35,319 nucleotides of DNA, taken from NCBI GenBank assembly GCA_900547955.1, contig URIR01000019.1, positions 1-35,319 of the forward strand, written 5' to 3'. Origin of the DNA: an uncultured Eubacteriales bacterium. GTDB taxonomy: Bacteria; Bacillota; Clostridia; Christensenellales; QALW01. The notes beneath the pieces were generated by a model that was not told where the DNA came from, searched no databases, and worked only from the letters and a program-made list of their open reading frames with translations. Of this stretch, positions 1 through 7,137 are shown in pieces. Each line of letters starts with the position of its first letter. Position 1 is the stretch's first letter. Position numbers and translations under genes: made by a program.

Positions 1-39
1 CATAAAATCGAAATCAAAATCGTTGTTTCTCTCGTCCAT
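1..39 (-). CDS. 5' end of an unidentified gene, cut by the window edge
   Basis: An ATG at 39 on the minus strand is preceded by a GGTGGTGAG ribosome-site-like stretch and opens 13 codons (MDERNNDFDFDFM) that run off the left edge. A TATAAT-like box lies upstream at 73-78 on the same strand. Too little is visible to name a product. From its place it would be the next gene inside the integrative element, divergent from the AraC cassette. Confidence 0.4.
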   Translation of the reverse strand, partial: MDERNNDFDFDFM

Positions 40-302
40 AAGCTCACCACCTTGTGCCAATATAATTCTCTTATTATATTGTATGGATTTGTGGCTTCTT
101 ATTAAACGATGTGAAAATACCGTCTATAAGATATTTCACTTCCTGCTTACAGAGCCAAAAGTTCATATTAAACATTGTAATTTGAAGATTGAAACATATT
201 TTTTATTCAGATACACTATATACAAGTTTACAAAAGTGAGCAGAAAAAGAGAGGAAATACCATTAGTAACAGATTACTATAACATAAAGGGAGGGCAAGT
301 TA
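40..302. promoter_or_regulatory. Divergent intergenic region with candidate promoters and operator
   Basis: AT-rich gap between the leftward partial gene and the rightward AraC-family gene. It holds a leftward -10-like TATAAT (minus strand, 73-78). Close to the rightward gene is a perfect inverted repeat, TAGTAA-CAGA-TTACTA, at 264-279, which overlaps a -10-like TATAAC. A regulator site there is plausible because AraC-GyrI regulators often act on their own promoter. A 104-codon frame across this gap lacks a ribosome site and is not believed. Confidence 0.35.
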
Positions 303-1169
303 ATGGAATGGTTGAGAAAAATCAGTGCAGCCATTGATTATATAGAAACAAATTTAGATAAAGATTTATCTTATGAGGAAGCAGCCCGTATTGCGTGTTG
401 TTCACCATATTATTTTCAGCGTATTTTTTCTTATATTTCTGGGATTACGCTATCTGAGTATGTGCGCCGTCGTAAAATGACGCAGGCAGCATTTGAACTT
501 CAAAGAACAGAAAGTAAGGTAATTGATGTTGCTTTGAAATACGGGTACTCTTCTCCTACTTCATTTAATCGTGCATTTCAAAATGTTCACGGGATAACAC
601 CTATGTTGGCTAAAAATATGGGCTGCACACTAAGTGCATATCCACCAATCAAATTTTCAATTAAAGTGACGGGAGGAGAAGAAATGTCGTATCACATTGA
701 GAAAAAAGAGAATATCCGTATTGTGGGAATCAAGACACCTTTAACGGAAGATTTAGAAGAAAATATGCGTATTGTCCCAATGTTTTGGGAACAGGCATTA
801 GACAATAATCAGATTTCTAAACTTTCGAAATTATCCAATGGAAAGCCAACTGGAATAATGGGAGTAAGTGTCTATACAAACCCACAAGATATTTATTATT
901 ATATAGCAGTTGCAAGTGATGTTCCTATATTTGATGACATAACAGAGTTTGTTATTCCAGAAGCTATGTGGGTAGTATTTGAGAACGATGGTTTATTCAA
1001 AGAAGATGTACAAAGTGTATTTCATCGCTTCTTAACAGAGTTTCTTCCGTTTTCTGGATATGAATACGCTGGACTTCCAGACATTGAGATATATCCTATT
1101 TCCGAAGGACGACCAACCAAAGGGCATTCTGAAGTTTGGATTGCAATAAAAAAGACAAAGGAGAGTTAA
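303..1169 (+). CDS. AraC-family regulator with C-terminal GyrI-like ligand domain
   Basis: A 288-residue regulator. Residues about 5-105 form the paired helix-turn-helix of AraC/XylS proteins: the first HTH contains EAARIACCSPYYFQRIFS, the second contains VIDVALKYGYSSPTSFNRAF. Residues about 125-286 match the GyrI-like/SOUL effector-binding fold (MSYHIEKKENIRIVGIKT... near its start). Family knowledge: this arrangement occurs in Rob/SoxS-like and multidrug-sensing regulators that bind amphipathic drugs. The start is set by GGGAGG at 290-295. It is the first gene of cassette 1 and is followed 3 nt later by a C45-type hydrolase, which it probably controls. The inducer is unknown. Confidence 0.88.
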   Translation: MEWLRKISAAIDYIETNLDKDLSYEEAARIACCSPYYFQRIFSYISGITLSEYVRRRKMTQAAFELQRTESKVIDVALKYGYSSPTSFNRAFQNVHGITPMLAKNMGCTLSAYPPIKFSIKVTGGEEMSYHIEKKENIRIVGIKTPLTEDLEENMRIVPMFWEQALDNNQISKLSKLSNGKPTGIMGVSVYTNPQDIYYYIAVASDVPIFDDITEFVIPEAMWVVFENDGLFKEDVQSVFHRFLTEFLPFSGYEYAGLPDIEIYPISEGRPTKGHSEVWIAIKKTKES

Positions 1170-1172
1170 AAA

Positions 1173-2219
1173 ATGTATCATTTAAGACTAAAAGGTAATC
1201 ACTATCAGATGGGGGTTAAGAGAGGAAATATATTCAAAAAAGGTGGCATAACCTTTCCGCTGCATTTAGATGAGTTTCAGATGAAACACGGTAAAGAAAG
1301 CGAAAAAATATTAAATACATTCTTTCCAGAGGTATGTGAGGAAATCCGAGGTTTAAGTGAAACAATAGGTGTAGATTACATTGAATTTGTTTCTTGGATG
1401 CTGTGTATGGGGTGCTGTATGTATAATTTGGAGGACAATGTCCCTGTTGAAATTAGAGGGTGTACGGCATTTGCATATTCTAAAGACAATAGAGTAATAT
1501 ATGGCAGAAATAATGATTTGCCACCATATTTAAAAAATGGTAGCAGCAGCGAAATTTATGCTCCAGAAAATGGGAATAGATTTAATTTAACAACTTCTTC
1601 GTTTATCAACGGTGAAGAAGGTTTAAACGAACACGGTTTAGCTGTTGCTATGACTTTTGTTCTGACTGAGCTTGGAAAGATTAAAGCAGGTTTTAACTCT
1701 TGTTTTACGGTTAGGTATTTGCTTGAAAAAGCAAATACCACAGAGCAAGCACTTAATCTGTTAATACAGTTACCTATTGCGTCAAATTATAATATTTTGA
1801 TTGCAGACAAAAGCGGTAAAATGGTGGTAGTTGAATGCACACCGAATATAAAGAAAATCCGTGAAGCAAAAAGTATTGACGATGGTTACTTGGTATGTAC
1901 GGTTAATAGTTTTATTTCAGACGAACTTAAGCCTTATGATTTTGCTAAAGGAGATGACTATCATTCCTACACAAGATACTCTGTTGTTATGGATAATTGC
2001 ATTAACAATGCAAGCGATGACCCTGTTGTAGAAACTCAAAAACTGCTAAAAGGTGAATATGGTTTTATGTGTCAATACGATGATGAGCCAGACTTTGAAA
2101 CAATATGGAGTTCTATATTTGATTTGTCAAATTTAATGATTTATCGTGCAGAGGGTGACCCCAGAAGAAAAAAATTTATAACGGATAAAAGATTGCACGA
2201 TATTGTAATAGGAAGATAA
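1173..2219 (+). CDS. C45 / linear-amide C-N hydrolase family protein (acyltransferase-like Ntn hydrolase)
   Basis: 348 residues, resembling the isopenicillin-N acyltransferase / choloylglycine-hydrolase branch of Ntn hydrolases. The diagnostic segment is RGCTAFAYSKDN followed by YGRNND at about residues 95-115. Cys97 would become the N-terminal nucleophile after autoproteolysis at Gly-Cys. An asparagine-rich SNYNILIADKSG block follows near residue 205, as in the family. No signal peptide is visible, so it is probably cytoplasmic. It sits 3 nt after the AraC-GyrI gene and 1 nt before a KTR gene, clearly one operon. Substrate is unknown; the regulator type makes amide-bond hydrolysis of an antibiotic or signal molecule a reasonable guess, but that is inference. 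Confidence 0.8.
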   Translation: MYHLRLKGNHYQMGVKRGNIFKKGGITFPLHLDEFQMKHGKESEKILNTFFPEVCEEIRGLSETIGVDYIEFVSWMLCMGCCMYNLEDNVPVEIRGCTAFAYSKDNRVIYGRNNDLPPYLKNGSSSEIYAPENGNRFNLTTSSFINGEEGLNEHGLAVAMTFVLTELGKIKAGFNSCFTVRYLLEKANTTEQALNLLIQLPIASNYNILIADKSGKMVVVECTPNIKKIREAKSIDDGYLVCTVNSFISDELKPYDFAKGDDYHSYTRYSVVMDNCINNASDDPVVETQKLLKGEYGFMCQYDDEPDFETIWSSIFDLSNLMIYRAEGDPRRKKFITDKRLHDIVIGR

Positions 2220-2220
2220 G

Positions 2221-2409
2221 ATGCTGAAAAACAAATGGATACTATGTCCTGTTTGCGGTAATAAAACTCGTGACAGACTAAGAGAGGATACAGTTTTGAA
2301 AAACTATCCTCTCTACTGTCCGAAATGTAAACAGGAAACTTTGATAAATGCAAAGGAACTACATATAACCGTCATCAAAGAGCCAGCCGCACAGACGCAG
2401 AGCCGATGA
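2221..2409 (+). CDS. Cysteine-rich KTR zinc-ribbon protein, copy 1
   Basis: 62 residues. Two CPxC knuckles (CPVC at 9-12, CPKC at about 34-37) with the shared core KTRDRLREDTVLKNYPLYC identify the small 'cysteine-rich KTR' family often seen as cargo in Tn916-type elements. The four cysteines should bind one zinc. Function is unknown. The start is the ATG 1 nt after the hydrolase stop, so translation is probably coupled. The last codons (Q-S-R-stop) form the left arm of the transcription terminator. This is one of four copies in the window, each at the end of a cassette. Confidence 0.85.
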   Translation: MLKNKWILCPVCGNKTRDRLREDTVLKNYPLYCPKCKQETLINAKELHITVIKEPAAQTQSR

Positions 2410-2444
2410 ACTTGTGAGGTAACTCACAGCTCATCGGCTCTTTG
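2399..2444 (+). terminator. Cassette 1 terminator overlapping the KTR stop codon
   Basis: AGAGCCGATGA at 2399-2409 pairs perfectly with TCATCGGCTCT at 2431-2441. A smaller inner hairpin (TGTGAG/CTCACA) sits in the loop, and TTT follows. The TGA stop codon is inside the stem. The same terminator recurs behind KTR copies 3 and 4. Confidence 0.8.
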
Positions 2445-2553
2445 AAATTTAAAATATATACTTTACTGCTATGATGTTTTGCTTGTCATCGATAGAATTG
2501 AAAGTACATATGGTCGTTATTGAGATTAGTTATCCCAGATATTATAATAAAAC

Positions 2554-2587
2554 TTGACATAAGATGTCAGGTTTTATGTGCTATTTT
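2554..2587 (+). promoter_or_regulatory. Promoter and operator of the WYL cassette regulator
   Basis: A palindrome TGACAT-AAG-ATGTCA lies at 2555-2569. It is followed at 2579-2587 by an extended -10 (TGC-TATTTT). A nearly identical arrangement, with the same spacing, precedes the next gene at 3494-3530. The shared palindrome is the natural candidate for the operator of the WYL regulator encoded between them. Confidence 0.6.
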
Positions 2588-2609
2588 ATCTGTAACGGAG
2601 GATGATTAA

Positions 2610-3500
2610 ATGCAGGAAAGCAGACTGTTTAGAATTGTTTACTATTTGCTTGATAAAGGACGAGCGACTGCTCCTGAATTAGCAGAACATTTTGAAGTAT
2701 CTGTTAGAACAATATATCGAGATATAGATACATTAAGTGGAGCTGGTATCCCAATATATGCGGAAACAGGCAGAAATGGCGGCATCTACTTGATGAAGGG
2801 GTTTGTTTTAGATAAAGCTGTGCTATCCGATGAAGAAAAACAAGAAATTCTTTTAGCAATGCAAAGCCTGAGCATTGCTAAAAACAATGATGAAATAATA
2901 AGAAAACTCTCTGCAATATTTAATCTCAATACAGACAATTGGCTTGAAATTGATTTTTCAAGATGGGGTACGCCGCATAGTGATAACAAAAAATTTGAGC
3001 AATTAAAATCTGCTGTTATCCATCAAAAATGCATTAAAATTGCTTATGCAAGCTCTTATGAGGAAATTACGGAAAGAATTATACAACCACTAAAACTTCT
3101 GTATAAGTCTATGTCGTGGTATTTGAAAGCGTATTGTACGCTGAAACAAGATTATAGGATTTTCAAGTTGACTCGAATTATGAATATAGAAGTTCTATCT
3201 GAAGGTTTTTCTAATAAGGAGTTTCCTGAATTAGAGATGACTTCAAAACCAGTCTATAAAAAAATTGTATTAAGATTTCCAAAGGAAGTTGCTTACAGAG
3301 TTTATGATGAGTTTGATATAACACAAGTCGAAATACAAGTAAATGGAGATTTAATTGTTTCGACTGAAATGCCCTAAGATGCTTGGCTGATTGGGTACTT
3401 GTTAACTTTTGGAACACAAGTTGATATTATCGAACCATTGTACTTAAAAGAAGTCTTAGCAGAACAGGCAAGAAAAATATATGAAAAAAATAAATCTTGA
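2610..3500 (+). pseudogene. WYL-domain (YafY-type) regulator interrupted by an in-frame stop
   Basis: The frame opens with a DeoR-like HTH (residues about 1-55, ELAEHFEVSVRTIYRDID), then a WYL ligand domain (from about 130; YKSMSWYLKAYC). A TAA at 3375-3377 stops it after 255 residues. The same frame then continues for 40 more codons (DAWLIGYLLTFGTQVDIIEP onward) to a TGA at 3498-3500, and this tail is what a WYL C-terminal extension normally looks like. A single GAA-to-TAA change would explain it. The 255-residue product could still bind DNA. Ribosome site CGGAGG at 2596-2601. The true stop lies inside the next operator. Confidence 0.8.
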
Positions 3501-3530
3501 CACAAGGTGTCAAGATTATCGTGCTATTAT
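3494..3530 (+). promoter_or_regulatory. Second WYL-type operator and promoter
   Basis: A perfect 10-bp inverted repeat with 3-nt centre (ATCTTGACAC-AAG-GTGTCAAGAT, 3494-3516) is followed by an extended -10, TGC-TATTAT (3522-3530). The left arm contains the stop codon of the intact WYL frame. The spacing from palindrome to -10 equals that at 2555-2587, suggesting both promoters answer to the same regulator. Confidence 0.65.
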
Positions 3531-3615
3531 TATAACAGGTTTTTTTATTGAGAGGAAAAGATTATGAGTAGACTGAGTGATATTCTCCAATAGAGAATTA
3601 GAAAGGAACAATAAT

Positions 3616-4500
3616 ATGCACTATGTGACTGCAAAAGGTATCTTGTCAGCAAAAAATGGAATGAATTTATATCGGGGTTGCTCTCACGGGTGCATCTATT
3701 GTGACTCCAGAAGTAACTGTTACCATATGGAACACGATTTCGAGGATATTGAAATTAAAGAGAATGCTATTCCTCTCTTAGAAAATGCTCTTAAACGAAA
3801 ACGGAAAAAATGTATGATAGGGACAGGCTCTATGACCGACCCTTACATTCCATTAGAATTGGAAATCGGATATGTTAGAAAGGCGCTTTCGTTAATATAT
3901 GAATATGGTTGCGGTTTTACAGTAATAACCAAGTCAAACCGTATAATGCGTGATATAGACCTGTTAAAGAAGATAAATGAAAAAACAAAGTGTGTCGTTC
4001 AAATGACCCTAACGACCTATGATGAAGAAGTATGTAGAAAAATTGAGCCAAATGTCAGCACAACAGCCGAACGCTTTGAAGTTTTGAAACAGATGCGAGA
4101 TGCAGGAATACCTACTGTTGTGTGGCTGACTCCAATTTTGCCATTTATCAATGATACGGAAGAAAACATCTCTGGCATTTTGGATATGTGTATTGAAGCA
4201 AAGGTATATGGCATTATTTGTTTTGGAATGGGTCTGACACTTCGTGAAGGGAACAGAGAATACTTTTATAAACAATTAGACCGTTTATACCCACGATTAA
4301 AGGAAAAATACATTGAACGATACGGAAATCAATATATAATTGCCAGTCCAAACAATACAAATTTAATGCACTTGTTTCATAAAAAGTGCGAACAGTATGG
4401 CATAGTCCATAACAATGAACAGATTTTTAACTATTTGCGTACTTTTGAGGAGAAAGATACAAGTAAGCAACTCAGCCTTTGGGATTTTGAAATGAGATAA
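3616..4500 (+). CDS. SPL-family radical SAM protein
   Basis: 294 residues from the ATG at 3616 (AAAGGAA ribosome site just upstream); a longer GTG-started frame from 3577 is less likely. The N-terminal RGCSHGCIYCDSRS segment carries the radical-SAM CxxxCxxC motif at Cys22, Cys26 and Cys29. The pattern resembles the Rv2578c/spore-photoproduct-lyase-like branch. Family members bind a [4Fe-4S] cluster and cleave S-adenosylmethionine; the substrate here is unknown. It is the first gene after the second WYL operator and precedes a GyrI-like protein. A 9-codon frame with its own ribosome site (MSRLSDILQ, 3564-3593) sits just upstream and could be a leader or a gene scar. Confidence 0.82.
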   Translation: MHYVTAKGILSAKNGMNLYRGCSHGCIYCDSRSNCYHMEHDFEDIEIKENAIPLLENALKRKRKKCMIGTGSMTDPYIPLELEIGYVRKALSLIYEYGCGFTVITKSNRIMRDIDLLKKINEKTKCVVQMTLTTYDEEVCRKIEPNVSTTAERFEVLKQMRDAGIPTVVWLTPILPFINDTEENISGILDMCIEAKVYGIICFGMGLTLREGNREYFYKQLDRLYPRLKEKYIERYGNQYIIASPNNTNLMHLFHKKCEQYGIVHNNEQIFNYLRTFEEKDTSKQLSLWDFEMR

Positions 4501-4531
4501 ATATATTTTGGTAGAAAGTGAGGTTAAATAG

Positions 4532-5170
4532 ATGGCTTTTGATTTTAAGAAAGAATACAAGGAGTTTTATATGCCAAAGAGCAAACCAGAAATTGTGATT
4601 GTTCCAACGGCAAATTATATAGCGGTACGGGGACAAGGTAACCCAAATGAAGATGGTGGAGATTATCAGAAAGCAATAGCTGTGCTATACGCAGTCGCAT
4701 ATACATTGAAAATGAGCTATAAGACTGAGCATAAAATAGAGGGGTTTTATGAGTATGTTATTCCCCCTCTTGAAGGATTTTGGTGGCAGAATAATTGCCA
4801 TAGCATAGATTATGCAAATAAAGATACATTTAATTGGATTTCCGTTATTCGTCTGCCTGATTTTGTTACAAAAAAAGATTTTGATTGGGCGGTTGACACA
4901 GCAACAAAAAAGAAAAAGTTAGATTGTTCCTCTGCGGAGTTTCTGACAATCGAAGAAGGTTTATGTGTGCAGATTATGCACATTGGGTCGTTTGATAATG
5001 AACCTGCTACCGTTGCTGTTATGGATAAGTTTCTAAATGAGAACGGATATATCAATGATATAAGCGATACTCGGCTGCATCACGAAATTTATATGTCTGA
5101 TACACGAAAAGTTGCCCCTGAAAAGTGGAAAACCGTCATAAGGCATCCGATTAGAAAAAGAAATAATTGA
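4532..5170 (+). CDS. GyrI-like small-molecule-binding protein
   Basis: 212 residues matching stand-alone GyrI-like proteins: an N-terminal KPEIVIVPTANYIAVRGQGNP strand-loop, a central YEYVIPPLEGFWW segment, and a C-terminal H-E-I-Y-M-S-D motif (LHHEIYMSD). Family members bind, and some hydrolyse, hydrophobic toxic compounds. No DNA-binding domain is present. It lies 31 nt after the radical SAM gene and 16 nt before KTR copy 2, in one operon. With the AraC-GyrI regulator of cassette 1, this element carries two GyrI folds, hinting at xenobiotic sensing or sequestration as the cargo theme (inference). Confidence 0.85.
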   Translation: MAFDFKKEYKEFYMPKSKPEIVIVPTANYIAVRGQGNPNEDGGDYQKAIAVLYAVAYTLKMSYKTEHKIEGFYEYVIPPLEGFWWQNNCHSIDYANKDTFNWISVIRLPDFVTKKDFDWAVDTATKKKKLDCSSAEFLTIEEGLCVQIMHIGSFDNEPATVAVMDKFLNENGYINDISDTRLHHEIYMSDTRKVAPEKWKTVIRHPIRKRNN

Positions 5171-5186
5171 AGCAAATGGTGAAAAT

Positions 5187-5399
5187 ATGATAAAAACAGC
5201 AGAATGGATATTATGTCCTGTTTGTGGTAGTAAAACAAGGTTACAGATACGAGGAGATACTGAACTAAAAAACTTTCCCCTCTACTGCCCGAAATGCAAG
5301 CAGGAAAGTTTGATTGATGTAAAGGAATTACATATAACTGTCATTAAAAAGGCATACACGCAAGCAATAAATTCGGAAGCAGAAAAAATATTCAAATAA
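5187..5399 (+). CDS. Cysteine-rich KTR zinc-ribbon protein, copy 2 (divergent tail)
   Basis: 70 residues with the same two CPxC pairs and the KTR core as the other copies (EWILCPVCGSKTR ... LYCPKCKQESLIDVKELHITVIK). The C-terminus differs: the EPDAQTQSR ending is replaced by an unrelated tail ending EAEKIFK, and the shared terminator is absent. The next cassette's promoter begins 5 nt downstream, so this copy seems to have lost its 3' end when cassette 3 joined. Confidence 0.82.
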   Translation: MIKTAEWILCPVCGSKTRLQIRGDTELKNFPLYCPKCKQESLIDVKELHITVIKKAYTQAINSEAEKIFK

Positions 5400-5403
5400 C
5401 CTA

Positions 5404-5434
5404 TTGACTCTGACGCTGCGTTATAGTTTAGAAT
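5404..5434 (+). promoter_or_regulatory. MerR-type promoter with 19-bp spacer
   Basis: -35 TTGACT at 5404-5409 and -10 TAGAAT at 5429-5434 are 19 bp apart. The spacer (GACGCTGCGT core) is imperfectly palindromic. A long spacer of this kind is the hallmark of promoters that MerR/TipA regulators activate by DNA distortion. The gene just downstream encodes such a regulator. Confidence 0.75.
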
Positions 5435-5460
5435 GATATTACACGGAAGGGGTGATAAAT

Positions 5461-6189
5461 ATGCGAACAGTAAAAGAAGTTAGTAAACTCACAGGTGTTA
5501 GTGTGCGCACACTACATTATTATGATGCCATTGGTCTTTTGAAGCCTACAAAAGTAACCGAGGCAGGCTATCGAATGTATGACGATGCAGCCCTTAGCCG
5601 TTTGCAAAACATTCTATTGTTTCGTGAATTACAGTTCCCTCTGAAGGAAATTAAAGTAATTCTTGATAGTCCTAACTTTAATCAAGAAGAAGCGATAGCA
5701 CAGCAAATTAGACTGTTAGAATTACAATATAAGCATATAGGTGAGCTTATTTCCTTCGCCCGTGAAATTCAGAGTAAAGGAGTAAGGACAATGAATTTTG
5801 AAGTTTTTGATACGAATGAGATTGAGCAGTACAAGTCAGAAGTCAAAGCAAAGTGGGGACACTCTAATGCATACCAAGAGTATGAAAAAAGAGCTGCTTC
5901 TCACGGTGAGAACAACTATGATAAATTTGCCGATGAGATAATGTCCCTGTTCACTAAATTCGGAACGATGAAGCAATTACCCCCTACTGATAAAGCTGTT
6001 CAAGAAAAAGTCGCTGTTTTGCAATCCTATATAAACGAAAAATTCTATACTTGCAATAATGAGATTTTAAAAGGATTGGGCGAGATGTATGTATGCGATG
6101 AGCGTTTTAAGAAAAACATCGACCGTTTTGGCGGAGAAGGAACGGCAGAATTTGTAAGACAGGCAATTTTCGCTTATTGTGACAAGTAA
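5461..6189 (+). CDS. MerR-family regulator with TipAS antibiotic-recognition domain
   Basis: 242 residues from ATG 5461, with GGAAGGGG 7 nt upstream; a GTG three codons earlier overlaps that site and is less likely. Residues 1-70 are a MerR winged HTH (TVKEVSKLTGVSVRTLHYYD). A dimerising helix follows, and residues about 110-242 resemble the TipAS fold (EYEKRAASHGENNYDKF ... FKKNIDRFGGEGTAEFV). Family members (TipAL, Mta) sense thiopeptides or other drugs and activate their own promoter, here with the expected 19-bp spacer. Only a KTR gene follows, so this cassette has no obvious enzyme. Confidence 0.9.
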   Translation: MRTVKEVSKLTGVSVRTLHYYDAIGLLKPTKVTEAGYRMYDDAALSRLQNILLFRELQFPLKEIKVILDSPNFNQEEAIAQQIRLLELQYKHIGELISFAREIQSKGVRTMNFEVFDTNEIEQYKSEVKAKWGHSNAYQEYEKRAASHGENNYDKFADEIMSLFTKFGTMKQLPPTDKAVQEKVAVLQSYINEKFYTCNNEILKGLGEMYVCDERFKKNIDRFGGEGTAEFVRQAIFAYCDK

Positions 6190-6198
6190 AGCTTCAAT

Positions 6199-6384
6199 AT
6201 GAATACCAAATGGATATTATGCCCTGTCTGTGGCAGCAAAACCCGTGACAGGCTTAGAGAAGATACTGTATTGAAGAACTTTCCTCTCTACTGTCCGAAG
6301 TGCAAACAGGAAAGTTTAATTGATGTAAAGGAACTGCATATAACCGTCATCAAAGAGCCAGACGCACAGACGCAGAGCCGATGA
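6199..6384 (+). CDS. Cysteine-rich KTR zinc-ribbon protein, copy 3
   Basis: 61 residues, MNTKWILCPVCGSKTRDR at the start and EPDAQTQSR at the end, with both CPxC knuckles. Very close to copies 1 and 4 in DNA as well as protein. It begins 9 nt after the MerR-TipAS stop and is the only other gene of cassette 3, so if the drug-sensing regulator has a local effector, this is the candidate. Confidence 0.85.
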   Translation: MNTKWILCPVCGSKTRDRLREDTVLKNFPLYCPKCKQESLIDVKELHITVIKEPDAQTQSR

Positions 6385-6418
6385 ATTTGTGAGCAAACAC
6401 AGTCATCGGCTCTGTTTT
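6374..6418 (+). terminator. Cassette 3 terminator overlapping the KTR stop codon
   Basis: AGAGCCGATGA (6374-6384) pairs with TCATCGGCTCT (6403-6413), followed by GTTTTG. Same design as behind copies 1 and 4, with the stop codon in the stem. Confidence 0.8.
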
Positions 6419-6473
6419 GTATTGTTACTACTTTGAATAATCCCAACTCTCCATATCGGATTTGCATAATTTC

Positions 6474-6527
6474 TTGACAAAGCGACACAAGTGTCGTATA
6501 ATTTATTTGCGACATATATGTCGCAAA
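6474..6527 (+). promoter_or_regulatory. Consensus promoter with two palindromic operators for the TetR gene
   Basis: TTGACA (6474-6479) and TATAAT (6497-6502) match consensus exactly with a 17-bp spacer. The spacer contains the palindrome CGACAC-AA-GTGTCG (6483-6496). A second, perfect 22-bp palindrome centred on GACATATATGTC covers 6506-6527, just past the -10. Both share the GACAY core. A TetR dimer at either site would block RNA polymerase, so autorepression is strongly suggested. Confidence 0.82.
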
Positions 6528-6548
6528 ATTCGATAGGAGGACAAGTGT

Positions 6549-7127
6549 ATGGGAAAAAAAGGTGAAGACACCAAAAAGTTAATACGAGAAAAAGCTGCTT
6601 GCCTTTTTGCTCAAAAAGGGTACAAAAATGTAACAATGAAAGATATATGTGCTATTACAGGTCTAAGCAGAGGTGGATTATACAGGCATTATGATAGTCC
6701 ACAGCAGATTTTCTCTGAAATAGTAGATATGCTTATGAACTCACAGGATAATGAATTGTCGGAGAAGATGGCTGCAGGACTTCCTGCTCGACAAATACTT
6801 GAGGAAATCTTAGAACGCTATCGTATGGAAATGTTGGATAGTAGCACATCTTTAAGCGTAGCAATTTATGAGTTCTTCAGCGAGAACTTTTCAGACGGAC
6901 AAGATAATTTGCTTTTGAGGCAATACCAATATTCTGTGGATATGTGGAGCGAATTTTTATCCTATGGAATAAAACGAGGCGAATTTAAGAAAGTAGACTG
7001 TAAAGAGGTTATTGATATTATCATATTTTCATATCAAGGAGTGCGTATGTATAGTACGATTGTTCCATTGGACGAAGAAATACCAATGAGAGTTGTCAAC
7101 CATATTAAAAAAACATTATTAGTTTAG
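6549..7127 (+). CDS. TetR/AcrR-family regulator
   Basis: 192 residues. N-terminal TetR HTH at about 10-55 (LIREKAACLFAQKGYKNVTM, then GLSRGGLYRHYDSP). The helical remainder is a ligand/dimer domain of usual size. AGGAGG at 6535-6540 sets the start. It is preceded by an unusually strong promoter overlaid by two palindromes and followed 10 nt later by a nucleoside phosphorylase, so it probably represses cassette 4. Ligand unknown. Confidence 0.9.
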   Translation: MGKKGEDTKKLIREKAACLFAQKGYKNVTMKDICAITGLSRGGLYRHYDSPQQIFSEIVDMLMNSQDNELSEKMAAGLPARQILEEILERYRMEMLDSSTSLSVAIYEFFSENFSDGQDNLLLRQYQYSVDMWSEFLSYGIKRGEFKKVDCKEVIDIIIFSYQGVRMYSTIVPLDEEIPMRVVNHIKKTLLV

Positions 7128-7137
7128 GAGGTGCATT

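Noticed and set aside
23..337. 104-codon frame at the left end
   Set aside because: No ribosome site, overlaps the AraC gene start and its promoter region.
3564..3593. Nine-codon frame MSRLSDILQ as an independent gene
   Set aside because: It has a ribosome site but is too short to support; noted as a possible leader or scar in the radical SAM entry.
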